Assembly (NCBI RefSeq): GCF_002211105.1
Contig: NZ_JPUA01000037.1
Location: 270,669 to 334,668 of the forward strand
Source of the DNA: Halomonas campaniensis
Lineage (GTDB): Bacteria; Pseudomonadota; Gammaproteobacteria; Pseudomonadales; Halomonadaceae
Length of the DNA: 64,000 nucleotides
Reading direction: 5' to 3'
The notes under the pieces were generated by a model. The model was not told the origin of the DNA. It saw nothing but the letters and a program-made list of their open reading frames with translations, and did not search any database. The position numbers and the translations under genes are program-made. Below, in pieces: positions 9,697-18,904 of the stretch (the stretch's first letter is position 1; each line of letters opens with the position of its first letter).

Positions 9697-10428
9697 ATGT
9701 TGCAGCATATCCGTATCGTACTCGTTCAGACCTTCCATCCCGGCAATATCGGCGCGGCGGCGCGGGCCATGAAAACCATGGGCCTAACCGAGCTGGTGCT
9801 GGTTAATCCGCGCCTATTCCCCGATGAAGAAGCGACCCGCCTAGCGGCAGGCGCTACCGATGTACTGGAGAGTGCCCGTGTGGTTACCTCGCTGGAGGAA
9901 GCCGTTAACGATTGCGTTCAGGTCGTGGGTGCCAGTGCACGCTTACGCAACCTGCCCCTGCCCCACTTTGACGAACCTGATGAGATGGCAACAGACGTCA
10001 TCCAGAATGCGCAAACGGCGCCAGTGGCACTCGTATTTGGGCGTGAACGCTCGGGGCTGACTAACGATGAGATCCGCTGCTGCACGCATCAGGTCAGCAT
10101 TCCTGCCAACCCCGATTACGGCATTCTCAATTTATCCCAGGCGGTACAGATACTGGCTTATGAAGTACATCGCGCCTGGCGTAAAGGTGAGGAAAGCGGC
10201 TTTGCTTATCAGCGCCCGCTGGAGGCAATGCCGCCCAGCCGGGAACAGTTCTTACACTTTCAAGCGCATCTGGGCCGCTTAATGCAGGCAAGTGGCTTTT
10301 TAACCCAGCCCCATGCCCGCACTGAAGAGCAGCTTCAAGCCCTCTTCGCCCGTGCTCAACCCAGCCGGAAAGAGCTTTCGTTGTTAAGAGGGCTATTAAG
10401 CGCGTTTGAAAACCATCTACCTAAATAG
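9697..10428 (+). CDS. trmJ: tRNA (cytidine/uridine-2'-O-)-methyltransferase TrmJ
   Basis: A 243-residue SPOUT-class methyltransferase that 2'-O-methylates position 32 in the anticodon loop of several tRNAs. The family motifs are visible: NIGAAARAMKTMG (about residues 17-29, motif 1), VFGRERSGLTNDE (about 114-126, motif 2) and IPANPDYGILNLSQAVQIL (about 135-153, motif 3, SAM-binding knot). The C-terminal extension beyond the knot and the length match E. coli TrmJ (246 aa). In many gammaproteobacteria trmJ precedes iscR; here it ends at a strong terminator instead. Confidence 0.93.
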   Translation: MLQHIRIVLVQTFHPGNIGAAARAMKTMGLTELVLVNPRLFPDEEATRLAAGATDVLESARVVTSLEEAVNDCVQVVGASARLRNLPLPHFDEPDEMATDVIQNAQTAPVALVFGRERSGLTNDEIRCCTHQVSIPANPDYGILNLSQAVQILAYEVHRAWRKGEESGFAYQRPLEAMPPSREQFLHFQAHLGRLMQASGFLTQPHARTEEQLQALFARAQPSRKELSLLRGLLSAFENHLPK

Positions 10429-10443
10429 TGATAGCGTTAAAGC

Positions 10444-10480
10444 AACTAAAAAGGGACAACCAAGTTGTCCCTTTTTAGTT
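10444..10480. terminator. Strong bidirectional terminator
   Basis: Seventeen perfect pairs between 10444-10460 and 10464-10480, with core GGGACAAC / GTTGTCCC, flanked by A-run and T-run so it works in both directions. It separates the convergent trmJ and the Na+/H+ antiporter-family gene. Confidence 0.95.
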
Positions 10481-10494
10481 TAAAGATAGGACTT

Positions 10495-11841
10495 TCAGAG
10501 CATCATCGCCGCTAGCCAACCAAAGCCCACTAACGGGATATTGTAGTGTAGAAACGTCGGCACCACGCTGTCCCACATATGATCGTGCTGGCGATCGACG
10601 TTAAGCCCAGAGGTGGGCCCCAAGGTTGAATCCGACGCTGGCGAGCCAGCGTCGCCTAGCGCCGCGGCAGTTCCCACCAGCACGACTGTGGCCATGGGAG
10701 AGAAGCCAAACTGTACCGCCAAAGGCACAAAAATGGCGGCAATAATCGGAATGGTTGAGAACGACGAGCCGATACCCAGGGTAATAAACAGACCTACCAG
10801 TAACATCACCAGCGCCGCTAAGCCGCGGTTATCGCCAAAGAGTGCAAAGGCCCCCGATACCAACGCATCAATCTCTCCCGTGGTTTTCATGACTTCGGCA
10901 AAGCCCGCCGCGGAGATCATGATAAAACCGATCAGCGCCATCATGCGCATACCGCTGGTAAACAGGTCGTCCGCTTCGCGCCACTTGAAGATGCCGCCCA
11001 TTGAAAGCAGGCCAATCCCTACCAAACCGCCCAGTATCATTGAGCCGCTGTAAAGCTGCAGACCGAGGGCGGCGACAATAGCGACACCCGACATCACAAG
11101 CCCCAGGCTATGCGGCTTGGGAGGGGCATGGCCTTCAGTAACGTTGGCGTTAGCCATATCTTGAGCCTGGTACTCTCGCGGGCGGCGATAGCTCCAAAAC
11201 AGCGCAACGATTAACCCCAACGCCATGCCACCCACCGGAACCGCCATGGCCATCGGCACCATGCCACGAGTAATTTCCAACCCTAACGGCTCCCCGGCGC
11301 TATTTAAGTTGGCCAGAAGAATGTCATTGAGAAAGATCGCCCCAAACCCTACCGGTAGTAGCATGTAGGGTGCCGTTAAACCAAAGGTAAGCGCACAGGC
11401 CACCGCACGACGATCCAGCTTTAAACGGTTCATCACGGTCAACAGCGGCGGAATCAGCACAGGTATAAAGGCGATGTGAACGGGGATAGCGTTCTGAGAA
11501 GAGATCGCCACCAACAACACAGCCGTTAGTAACAGCATTTTGACCCGCGCCTGATGCACGGCATTGGTCTCTTTGCCGAGCAGTGTAATTAAACGGTTAG
11601 CCAGCATATCCGGTAATCCAGAGCGGGAGATCGCCACCGCAAAGGCCCCCAAGGTGGCGTAGGCCAGGGCTACCTGGGCTCCGCCGCCAACGCCTTGATT
11701 AAAGGCGTCCAGCGTTTGCTCTAGCGACAACCCACCCACTAAACCGCCCACTAAAGCGCCGACGACTAACGCAAATACCACTGAGACACGCGCCAGCGAT
11801 AGCGCCACCATCACGAGCACCGCAAGAATTACTGCATTCAT
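10495..11841 (-). CDS. Na+/H+ antiporter-family (NhaC/YuiF-like) permease
   Basis: A 448-residue inner-membrane protein with about 11-12 hydrophobic segments. It has the ion-transporter-superfamily pattern of two inverted repeats, each with a re-entrant region: [23 protein letters not shown] (second quarter) and [20 protein letters not shown] (fourth quarter), and a polar loop near residues 220-245. Members are annotated as Na+/H+ antiporters, while some (YuiF type) are thought to move amino acids such as histidine, so the substrate is open. The ATG has AGGAA eight bases before it. Monocistronic. Confidence 0.8.
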   Translation of the reverse strand: MNAVILAVLVMVALSLARVSVVFALVVGALVGGLVGGLSLEQTLDAFNQGVGGGAQVALAYATLGAFAVAISRSGLPDMLANRLITLLGKETNAVHQARVKMLLLTAVLLVAISSQNAIPVHIAFIPVLIPPLLTVMNRLKLDRRAVACALTFGLTAPYMLLPVGFGAIFLNDILLANLNSAGEPLGLEITRGMVPMAMAVPVGGMALGLIVALFWSYRRPREYQAQDMANANVTEGHAPPKPHSLGLVMSGVAIVAALGLQLYSGSMILGGLVGIGLLSMGGIFKWREADDLFTSGMRMMALIGFIMISAAGFAEVMKTTGEIDALVSGAFALFGDNRGLAALVMLLVGLFITLGIGSSFSTIPIIAAIFVPLAVQFGFSPMATVVLVGTAAALGDAGSPASDSTLGPTSGLNVDRQHDHMWDSVVPTFLHYNIPLVGFGWLAAMML

Positions 11842-12047
11842 GAAAATTCCTAGAGCTATTGAGAGGTCATTGACAGCAAAGGGGGCGGATTTTAGCAGAT
11901 TAAATAGGTAAACCTAAGGCCGCGCTGCATGCTTAACGCTTTGCTACTTTAGTCACGACATCATTGCTGCATCGCACCATACTACCTACCATCACTCTTT
12001 CGCTTAATTTCAGCGTCGGCTACTTTATTGCTTGCTTAGGAGCTCGC

Positions 12048-13445
12048 ATGAGCATACTTGCGATTGTCATTTCACTGCTGTTATTGATGTTCCTCGCTTA
12101 TCGAGGCATTTCGGTGCTGCTGCTGGCTCCTCTTATGGCGTGTTTAGCGGTACTGCTCTCTGGCGATGCCGCCTTTTTATTACCGATCTACACCGATACC
12201 TTTATGCGCGCGCTGGGCAACTATGTGATTCAGTTTTTTCCGCTGTTTCTGCTAGGCGCGCTGTTTGGACAGTTGATGGCCGATTCCGGTGCCGCCCAAT
12301 CGATTGCCAACGGGATTGTCAAACAACTGGGCACTCACCATGTCGTGCTAACCGTCGTCATGGCCTGCGCGGTACTCACCTATGGCGGCGTATCGCTGTT
12401 TGTGGTTGCTTTTGCCATTTATCCGATCAGCCGTGAACTGTTTCGCAGCGCCAATGTGCCCAAGCGGCTAATTCCGGCATCCATCGCGCTTGGCTCTTTC
12501 ACGTTCACCATGACAGCCTTACCGGGGACACCTTCGATACAGAACGCGATTCCCATTCCTTATTATGAAACCAACAGCTTTGCAGCACCCGGTCTCGGTA
12601 TTATCGCCGGGCTGATTATGCTTGGACTGGGGACTCTCTATCTTCAGTCACGGGTAAAAAAAGCGGCATCTAATGGTGAAGGATACGGTCAACATACTGA
12701 ACGCGAAGCAGTGGCCAATGAAGAGGAAGAACAAGCACCCACCAGCCTCCCGCTGTGGCTGGCACTGATACCGATCATTATGGTGATTGGTTTGAACGCA
12801 CTATTCACCTACGGTGTGTTTCCCGCCCTTGATTTAAGCTTTATCAGCGACGAGTTTGAAAACGTATCCCCATCGGGTCAGAGCGGGCTTTGGGCCATTT
12901 TGATTGCCCTGCTGAGCGCCTCTACATGGCTGATCATTACCCGCTGGAAGCATTGGCTGGATCTTAAGGAGAGCGTCAATAAAGGCTGCCTGGGTTCGCT
13001 GCTGCCGATTTTCAATACCGCTTCAGAGGTGGGCTACGGTGCGGTTATCGCCAGTTTGGCAGGCTTTGCCATTATCCGCGATGCCGTGCTTACGGCTTCA
13101 CCTGGCAACCCATTGATTTCAGAAGCCATGGCGATGAGCGTGCTGGCGGGGATCACTGGCTCCTCTTCCGGCGGGCTCTCAATTGCGCTAGAAACTCTGG
13201 GCAGCGAATACTTAGCCATGGCACAACAAGCAGGCATTAGCCCTGAGCTAATGCACCGCGTCGCAACGCTTGCGGCAGGTGGCATGGATACGCTTCCCCA
13301 CTCAGGGGCGGTTATAACCCTGCTGGCTATCTGCGGCCTTACCCATCGCCAATCGTATGGCAACGTTGCCATAGTCACCATCGCATTGCCGGTCATTGCG
13401 CTAATCAGTGTGATTACCTTAGGAACACTATTTGGCAGCTTCTAA
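12048..13445 (+). CDS. GntP-family permease (gluconate/organic-acid:H+ symporter type)
   Basis: A 465-residue inner-membrane transporter with roughly 12-14 hydrophobic segments. The GntP-type features are the early YVIQFFPLFLLGALFGQLM segment, the TALPGTPSIQNAIP motif (about residues 165-178) and the late TGSSSGGLSIAL and GGMDTLPHSGAVITLL motifs. The family imports gluconate and related hydroxy-acids with protons. The frame is open back to 11964, but the ATG at 12048 has AGGAG five bases before it. No gluconate catabolic genes are adjacent, so the substrate is unknown. It diverges from the antiporter-family gene and may form an operon with the MFS gene 59 nt downstream. Confidence 0.85.
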   Translation: MSILAIVISLLLLMFLAYRGISVLLLAPLMACLAVLLSGDAAFLLPIYTDTFMRALGNYVIQFFPLFLLGALFGQLMADSGAAQSIANGIVKQLGTHHVVLTVVMACAVLTYGGVSLFVVAFAIYPISRELFRSANVPKRLIPASIALGSFTFTMTALPGTPSIQNAIPIPYYETNSFAAPGLGIIAGLIMLGLGTLYLQSRVKKAASNGEGYGQHTEREAVANEEEEQAPTSLPLWLALIPIIMVIGLNALFTYGVFPALDLSFISDEFENVSPSGQSGLWAILIALLSASTWLIITRWKHWLDLKESVNKGCLGSLLPIFNTASEVGYGAVIASLAGFAIIRDAVLTASPGNPLISEAMAMSVLAGITGSSSGGLSIALETLGSEYLAMAQQAGISPELMHRVATLAAGGMDTLPHSGAVITLLAICGLTHRQSYGNVAIVTIALPVIALISVITLGTLFGSF

Positions 13446-13504
13446 AAGCGCACAACGCATGCGATAGTGAGCTAACTATTAGCCTGCCAATTAAAGAGAA
13501 CATC

Positions 13505-14713
13505 ATGGCCTTCGTTGTTCGCCACTCACTGCTGCTGATCATATTGGGAAGCCTGGTTATATCCACCGCCATGGGGTTGCGTCATGGCTTCGGGCTCTTT
13601 ATGGAGCCCCTCAGCAGCGAGCTTGGCTGGGGGCGTGGGATCTTTGCTTTTGCACTCGCTTTGCAAAACCTGGTTTGGGGCTTATCGCAACCCTTTACCG
13701 GGGCACTGGCGGATCGTTTCGGTGCGGCCAGGATTATTGTGGTTGGCGGTTTGCTGTATGCCTTGGGGCTACTGTTCATGAGCCTCTCTACCTCGGTGCT
13801 TGGCATGACGGTCAGCGCGGGGCTGTTGATTGGCCTTGGCCTCTCCGGGACAACCTTCTCGGTGATCCTTGGCGCTGTTGGCCGTGCAGTGGCACCTGAA
13901 AAACGCAGTATGGCCATGGGCATTGTTAGCGCGGCAGGCTCGTTTGGGCAGTTCGCGATGCTGCCCGGCACACTTGGTTTGCTAGAGTGGCTAGGCTGGG
14001 CGGCGGCGCTAATGGCCATGGCCGCCATTGCCACGATTATCATTCCTTTGGGGGCCATGCTGCGTGATAAGCCGTCGGCCAAAACAGCGTCCGATTTAAG
14101 TCTAAAAGATGCACTCAATGAAGCAGCAGGCCAAAAAGGCTTTTGGCTACTCTGTTTAGGCTTTTTTGTCTGCGGCTTTCAGGTAGTGTTCATTGCCGTG
14201 CACCTTCCCGGCTATTTATTCGATAAAGGCTTGGCGGTGCAAGTGGGGACAACGGTACTGGCGCTAGTGGGGCTGTTTAATATTGTCGGCACTTATACGG
14301 CGGGCTGGATGGGCGGCATCTGGTCGAAACCCAAATTGCTCACCTGGCTCTACTTGATTCGTGGCGTGGTGATTACCGCCTTTGTTTATTTGCCGTTAAG
14401 CCCGGTTAGCGCTTATCTGTTTGGCATTGTCATGGGGCTACTATGGCTCTCAACGGTACCGTTAACCAACGGGATCGTGGCTTCGGTCTTTGGTGTTCGC
14501 CACCTATCGATGCTGGGCGGCATCGTGTTTCTGTTTCACCAGCTAGGCTCTTTTATGGGCGTCTGGCTGGGCGGCTACTTTTATGACCTGACTGGCAACT
14601 ACAATACCGTGTGGCAAATTGCGATTGTGCTCTCCGTCATGGCTGCAGCGTTGCATTGGTTTATTAGTGAAAAGCCGCTTGAGCGCTCGCAGTCAACAAC
14701 GGTGACTTCATGA
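13505..14713 (+). CDS. MFS transporter
   Basis: A 402-residue major facilitator with 12 predicted transmembrane helices. The MFS loop 2-3 motif is GALADRFGAARI (about residues 66-77), and there is a central cytoplasmic loop near residues 190-205. The N-terminus (GLRHGFGLFMEPLSSELGWGRG) resembles the OFA/monocarboxylate branch, where anions such as oxalate, formate or other carboxylates are moved, but substrate is not readable. An AAAGAGA lies before the ATG. Its stop overlaps the start of a 41-residue membrane microprotein (ATGA), so the two are translationally coupled. Confidence 0.88.
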   Translation: MAFVVRHSLLLIILGSLVISTAMGLRHGFGLFMEPLSSELGWGRGIFAFALALQNLVWGLSQPFTGALADRFGAARIIVVGGLLYALGLLFMSLSTSVLGMTVSAGLLIGLGLSGTTFSVILGAVGRAVAPEKRSMAMGIVSAAGSFGQFAMLPGTLGLLEWLGWAAALMAMAAIATIIIPLGAMLRDKPSAKTASDLSLKDALNEAAGQKGFWLLCLGFFVCGFQVVFIAVHLPGYLFDKGLAVQVGTTVLALVGLFNIVGTYTAGWMGGIWSKPKLLTWLYLIRGVVITAFVYLPLSPVSAYLFGIVMGLLWLSTVPLTNGIVASVFGVRHLSMLGGIVFLFHQLGSFMGVWLGGYFYDLTGNYNTVWQIAIVLSVMAAALHWFISEKPLERSQSTTVTS

Positions 14714-14835
14714 CAACCAATAACTCACTCAAGGCCATGGCGGCCATTTTGCTGCTTACCTGTTTAATGCTCGCATGGTGGGGCTGGCAGCATATGGATG
14801 CTGCCTTGCTACTGATGGGAACCCGGTTATGCTAA
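14710..14835 (+). CDS. 41-residue membrane microprotein coupled to the MFS gene
   Basis: A short reading frame begins at the ATG that overlaps the MFS stop codon (ATGA at 14710-14713) and runs 41 codons to TAA. The product has a short polar N-terminus, one hydrophobic helix (about residues 9-26, rich in Ala, Leu and Trp, ending WWGW) and a second weakly hydrophobic stretch, ending in Cys. The overlap geometry and helix make it a likely real gene: a small accessory subunit of the MFS carrier, or a free membrane peptide. I know no named family for it. Confidence 0.6.
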   Translation: MTTNNSLKAMAAILLLTCLMLAWWGWQHMDAALLLMGTRLC

Positions 14836-14861
14836 TGAGCCAAGGTTGACTACTTGTTGAG

Positions 14862-15311
14862 ATGACTATTCCCTACCCTGAGCATGTCGCCGTGGTGGCA
14901 ACCACCTTTATTACCGTGGTCATTGCAGTGCTGCTTCACTATGAAGCCCTGTGGCTTATTTCGCGCCAAATAGAAAAATCTCGAAGGCCTCACCGGCAAC
15001 GCATCCTGGGGATGGCATTTGGCGTGTTAATGACACACATTGCTGAAATTTGGCTGTTCGGGATTACTGGCTGGTGGTTAACCGACCAGTTAAGCATCGG
15101 CGCTTTACAAGGGTACGACAGCTTCAACGTCCTCGATTACATCTTCTTCTCTGCGGTGACCTATACCACCGTGGGCTATGGCGATATTTATGCCATTGGG
15201 CCGGTACGCTTTCTGTACGGCACGCTGGCCTTAACAGGCTTCGTTTTGATCACTTGGTCAGCATCGTTCACTTTTATAGAAATGCAAAAGCACTGGCGAG
15301 TTGGAAGATAA
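14862..15311 (+). CDS. Two-transmembrane potassium channel-like protein
   Basis: A 149-residue protein with an N-terminal hydrophobic helix (about residues 10-34), a second near 50-72, then a pore loop with selectivity filter TVGYGD (residues 103-108) preceded by the pore helix DYIFFSAVTYT, and a last helix (about 117-138). This is the ion-channel-2 (Kir/KcsA-like) pore unit. No RCK or cyclic-nucleotide domain follows, so gating would depend on partners. It lies 26 nt after the microprotein gene and probably shares the MFS transcript. Confidence 0.85.
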   Translation: MTIPYPEHVAVVATTFITVVIAVLLHYEALWLISRQIEKSRRPHRQRILGMAFGVLMTHIAEIWLFGITGWWLTDQLSIGALQGYDSFNVLDYIFFSAVTYTTVGYGDIYAIGPVRFLYGTLALTGFVLITWSASFTFIEMQKHWRVGR

Positions 15312-15346
15312 TCAGTGTCGTTACGCGCTTTAGAGATTCGTCAAGC

Positions 15347-15520
15347 ATGCTATTAGCGACAAAGCACCAAGTAGTCGAAGGCAAACTCGAACTACACGCC
15401 CTGCTCGGCCGAATGGTGATTGGCATATTAAGAGCTGCTGACGTTTCACTCACTGCCACCCTGGCGACTGTTTTTATTCGCGGCAAGGCAGAAGAAGAAG
15501 CGTTTAGTGGTTCCAAATAA
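15347..15520 (+). CDS. Possible small protein (57 aa), doubtful
   Basis: The interval 15312-15555 between the channel gene and the metal permease has one plausible frame: ATG at 15347 to a TAA ending at 15520, followed at once by a second stop (TGA). The product is mixed hydrophobic and charged with a Glu-rich end. There is no good ribosome binding site and no recognisable family. It may be a remnant or chance frame. Confidence 0.22.
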   Translation: MLLATKHQVVEGKLELHALLGRMVIGILRAADVSLTATLATVFIRGKAEEEAFSGSK

Positions 15521-15555
15521 TGAACGACGACATTTAACGACATGAAAATCTGTCG

Positions 15556-16491
15556 CTAACCCACCTGGCGGTGGCGCCAAAAACGCGCCAGCACTCCCTG
15601 TTTGGGTGAGAACAGCAGCGCCATAAAGAACCAACTGGTAGCGACCAACACAATGGTGCCTCCCGAGGCGACGTCCAGCACTACCGAAAGCCATAGCCCA
15701 ATGACCGCTGAGCTAACCCCAACCCCCACGGAAATCAGCATCATGGTTTTAAAACGGTCGGTCAGCAGGTGTGCCGTCGCACCAGGAGTGATCAGCATCG
15801 CCACCACCAAAATAATCCCCACTGTTTCCAAACTCGCCACGATGGTAAGGGTGAGTAGCAGGATCAACCCGTAGTGGATGACGCTGGTATTAAAGCCCAG
15901 CGCTTGGGCCTGCAGGGGGTCAAAGGCATAAAGAAGCAGCGGCCGATAGGCGAGCCAAACGACGAACAGGGCAATCACACTGGCGACCAATGTCAGCAAC
16001 AGTGCCGACTGTTTAACGCCCAGGACATTGCCAAACAGAATATGCATCAGGTGAGTACTAGAGGCGATTTTGCTAATAATCACTATGCCCAACGCGAAGG
16101 CGCTCGTGAACATCAGCCCCATGGCCGCGTCGGACTTAATCCGCGTGTGGCGCTCAATAGCACCAATGCCCACCGAGGTTAAGGCGCCGGTTATAAATGC
16201 GCCTACAAAAAAGGGCCAGCCTAACAGGTAGGCAATCGCCACCCCTGGCAGTACCGCATGAGAGATAGCATCCCCCAGTAGCGACCAGCGTTTAAGCACT
16301 ACATAGCAGGATAAAATGCCGCAAATAGCGCCCACTAGCACCGAGGTTAATAAGGCACGCTGCATAAAGGCGTATTGAAAGGCATCTGAGATGCCATCGG
16401 GTAATAGATTGACAATGAGCATCAGCGCAGCGATAAGCCCACTCACCAAGGCATCGCCAAACAGACTCAATGCTGTCATTAGTTCTGCCAC
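15556..16491 (-). CDS. Manganese (Mn/Zn/Fe-type) ABC transporter permease
   Basis: A 311-residue ABC-3 family permease with about eight to nine hydrophobic segments. Family hallmarks are QRALLTSVLVGAICGILS near the N-terminus, the GDAISHAVLPGVAIAY coupling-helix region (about residues 75-90) and the late GIILVVAMLITPGATAHLL segment. It forms the membrane channel for the ATPase encoded five bases upstream and receives metal from the binding protein. Last gene of a three-gene operon (binding protein, ATPase, permease), like SitABC/MntABC systems. Manganese is preferred over zinc because of the binding-protein ligands and the adjacent mntR. Confidence 0.9.
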   Translation of the reverse strand: MAELMTALSLFGDALVSGLIAALMLIVNLLPDGISDAFQYAFMQRALLTSVLVGAICGILSCYVVLKRWSLLGDAISHAVLPGVAIAYLLGWPFFVGAFITGALTSVGIGAIERHTRIKSDAAMGLMFTSAFALGIVIISKIASSTHLMHILFGNVLGVKQSALLLTLVASVIALFVVWLAYRPLLLYAFDPLQAQALGFNTSVIHYGLILLLTLTIVASLETVGIILVVAMLITPGATAHLLTDRFKTMMLISVGVGVSSAVIGLWLSVVLDVASGGTIVLVATSWFFMALLFSPKQGVLARFWRHRQVG

Positions 16492-16496
16492 TTCGC

Positions 16497-17324
16497 TTAC
16501 CCCTGAGCTGCCATAAAGGAAGGTGATTCAGCGACGCGCACATCGTTCGCCGACTGTTCGATAGAGCTCACCGCCAGTTCAGCCAATTTGGCATCACTGA
16601 GCATTTCATCAGGCGACCCTACCCCACGGATAAAGCGGTTTATCAGCACCACATGGTCAACATGCCGGCGGGCACCGGGCATATCGTGAGTCACCATGAT
16701 AACCGTACGCCCTGCCTCCCGCTCCCGGGCGAGTACGCCTAAAATCAAACGCTCACTGGGCGGGTCTACGCCCGCCAGAGGCTCATCGAGGAGCAAAATG
16801 TTGGCCTGCTGGGCGAGCGTGCGGGCCAGTAATACGCGCTTTTTCTGCCCGCCTGAGAGCGCGCCAATGGGACGCTCCGCCAGTGCCAGCATATCGACTG
16901 CCAGCAACGCCTCACGCACAGCCTCACCATGGCGGGAATGGTACCAGCGCGAAGGCAACAAGCGCCGCCACAGCGGATCACTGCGCATATGCCCGTAGCG
17001 GCCGCCCATAACGGTCTCCCATACGGAGACAGGAAAATCCCACTCAATCGCTTCCCGCTGAGCCATATAGGCAATGTGACCCGCTTTCCGGTGCGTCGCA
17101 ATCGGCTCATTAAACGCCTGCACACTCCCCCGCAGCGCTTTCATGCTACCGGTAAGCACATGAAAAAGCGTCGATTTACCCGCACCATTCGGCCCCACAA
17201 TGGCTGTCCATTTACCCGCCGGGAACTGCAAATTGATGTCTTCCAAGACGGGCTGGCGCTGATAGGCTGCGTAGAGTCCTTTGATATTAATCGCCACGGG
17301 GGCGCCGCCAAAAGTCGTTGCCAT
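16497..17324 (-). CDS. Manganese ABC transporter ATP-binding protein
   Basis: A 275-residue ABC ATPase. Walker A is GPNGAGKST (about residues 39-47), the Q-loop Gln follows AYMAQ, the signature is LSGGQKKR (about 155-162), Walker B ILLLDEPLAGVD, and the H-loop VTHD. The C-terminal tail beyond the nucleotide-binding domain is short and acidic. It powers metal import through the permease gene five bases downstream. Six bases separate it from the binding-protein gene upstream, so the operon is tightly packed. Confidence 0.93.
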   Translation of the reverse strand: MATTFGGAPVAINIKGLYAAYQRQPVLEDINLQFPAGKWTAIVGPNGAGKSTLFHVLTGSMKALRGSVQAFNEPIATHRKAGHIAYMAQREAIEWDFPVSVWETVMGGRYGHMRSDPLWRRLLPSRWYHSRHGEAVREALLAVDMLALAERPIGALSGGQKKRVLLARTLAQQANILLLDEPLAGVDPPSERLILGVLAREREAGRTVIMVTHDMPGARRHVDHVVLINRFIRGVGSPDEMLSDAKLAELAVSSIEQSANDVRVAESPSFMAAQG

Positions 17325-17330
17325 GATCGT

Positions 17331-18251
17331 TTACTCAGTTGCCAATGTTTGGCGCAACAGCTCAACGTTGTGGCGCATCATGGTGAAATAATCACCCGCT
17401 TCACCCTCTGGCTCGCTAAGCGAGTCCACATATAGCGGTCCTGCGACTTTAACGCCGGTATCCCTCGCTAAGCTGGTGACGTGGCGGTCGGAAATAGTGC
17501 TCTCCCAGAACAGCGCCGCCGGTTGTCGCTCATTAATCATATCCACCACGCGCATAAGCTGACGGGGTGAACCCTCGGTTTCGGCGTTGGTTCCCCAGAT
17601 GCCGTCGTGTTCAAAGTGATAAGCGTCTGAGAAATATAGGAAGGCCGCTTCGCTACTCAGTAGCACGCGGCGCTCTTCCGGTATCGCTTCTAAGCGCTCC
17701 TGGAGTTCAATATGCAGGGCATGCAGCTCTTCTTGTAACGCTTCAGCACGCTGCTGAAACTCTTCAGCTCGCTGGGGAAGCAAATGCTCTAGCTCATTAG
17801 CGACGACCTGGACATAGGCTGACACCGCACGCGGATCCATCCAGAGATGAGGATCGACATCGCCTTCCATGTCGCCGGTAATAATAGTTTGAGTGGGGTA
17901 TTCAGAGGCTTCGGCGACCGCCACCAGCGGTGTATCGTCGACAACTGTTGCCTCGACCTGGGGCATCCATTGCTCTAACTGGTAGCCGTTGTAAAACACC
18001 ACGTCTGCTGTTTCTAACGCAGCGAAATTACTAGGAGTTAATTCCCATTCGTGCACCTCAGCGCCAATCGGCGTTAATACCGACACATTGGCATCCTCCC
18101 CTGCCACGCTGGCCACAATATCGCCAAGCACAGAAAAAGTGACGGCCACATTCAGGGGAGACACTGCACTCTCTTGCGCTTCGGCACTGGCTAGTCCAGT
18201 GCTCAACCATAGCGGTAGGCTTAAGGCCATACCCAGATTGCGCTTTCTCAT
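17331..18251 (-). CDS. Manganese ABC transporter substrate-binding protein
   Basis: A 306-residue cluster A-I (ZnuA/SitA) periplasmic binding protein with a signal peptide (about residues 1-24). The four metal ligands can be read: His67 (EVHEWE), His135 (DPHLWMDP), Glu201 (SSEAAFLYF) and Asp276 (YVDSLS). His-His-Glu-Asp is the manganese/iron pattern, and the His-rich loop of zinc-specific ZnuA is missing. The NAETEGSP segment is also SitA/MntC-like. The ATG at 18249-18251 is chosen over the one 21 nt upstream because GGGAGAG precedes it. It diverges from mntR. Confidence 0.9.
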   Translation of the reverse strand: MRKRNLGMALSLPLWLSTGLASAEAQESAVSPLNVAVTFSVLGDIVASVAGEDANVSVLTPIGAEVHEWELTPSNFAALETADVVFYNGYQLEQWMPQVEATVVDDTPLVAVAEASEYPTQTIITGDMEGDVDPHLWMDPRAVSAYVQVVANELEHLLPQRAEEFQQRAEALQEELHALHIELQERLEAIPEERRVLLSSEAAFLYFSDAYHFEHDGIWGTNAETEGSPRQLMRVVDMINERQPAALFWESTISDRHVTSLARDTGVKVAGPLYVDSLSEPEGEAGDYFTMMRHNVELLRQTLATE

Positions 18252-18320
18252 TGTCTCTCCCTTTTTGTTCATGACCGATAAGTAGACTGTAGCTCAACAA
18301 GAAAGCATTGTGCAAACAGT

Positions 18321-18334
18321 TTAGCCTTGGCTAA
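18321..18334. promoter_or_regulatory. MntR-box-like operator
   Basis: TTAGCC-TT-GGCTAA is a perfect inverted repeat lying between the divergent transporter operon and mntR. Its core TAGC-N4-GCTA is the same as in enterobacterial MntR boxes. In both directions it lies in the likely promoter zone (about 70 nt before either start codon), so Mn-loaded MntR may repress the transporter and its own gene. Confidence 0.75.
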
Positions 18335-18410
18335 CAATATTGCACAAAAATACGTTACCATCCCCCGACTATCCAATGATTGTTCCCACTGCTTCCGATA
18401 TAATTTACCA

Positions 18411-18890
18411 ATGACTGATTTTAATCCGAACGCCTCATTGCCTGCCCCAAGCATTCCTGGAGATGCACTGCCCCCTGTGGAGCAGCATGCCCAGCAGTAT
18501 GCAACGGTGCGAAATGCCCACGAAACCGAGCTGATTGAAGACTATGTTGAGCTGATTGGCGACCTACTGGCGCACCGCGGCGAAGCCCGCGCGGCAGACA
18601 TTGCCAATCGTATGGCGGTAAGCCAGGCGACGGTTTCAAAAATGATTCGGCGTTTAAATGAGCTGGAGTTGGTCACCAGCAAGCCCTATCGCTCGCTGTT
18701 CCTAACTGAAGCGGGGCAGAAAATGGCAGAGACGTCACGCGCCCGTCACGATATCGTGCTGCACTTCTTACGTGCTCTTGGGGTGAGAGATGCGACTGCG
18801 CGTATTGACGCTGAAGGCATGGAGCACCACGTTAGCGACGAAACCCTCGCCATCATGCAGCGCTTCACTGAGCAGCAGCAAAAGAGCTAA
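18411..18890 (+). CDS. mntR: Manganese-responsive regulator MntR
   Basis: A 159-residue DtxR/MntR-family repressor close in length to E. coli MntR (155 aa). The winged helix-turn-helix has the recognition segment MAVSQATVSKMIRRLNELELV (about residues 67-87). The C-terminal half is the helical metal-binding and dimer domain, with HDIVLHFLRALGV and EGMEHHVSDE, which carry the His and Glu ligands. The DtxR SH3-like domain is absent, as in MntR. The frame is open to 18327 upstream, but the ATG at 18411 gives the normal length with an acidic N-terminal extension. Confidence 0.9.
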   Translation: MTDFNPNASLPAPSIPGDALPPVEQHAQQYATVRNAHETELIEDYVELIGDLLAHRGEARAADIANRMAVSQATVSKMIRRLNELELVTSKPYRSLFLTEAGQKMAETSRARHDIVLHFLRALGVRDATARIDAEGMEHHVSDETLAIMQRFTEQQQKS

Positions 18891-18904
18891 CCTGCTGCGC
18901 GTTA

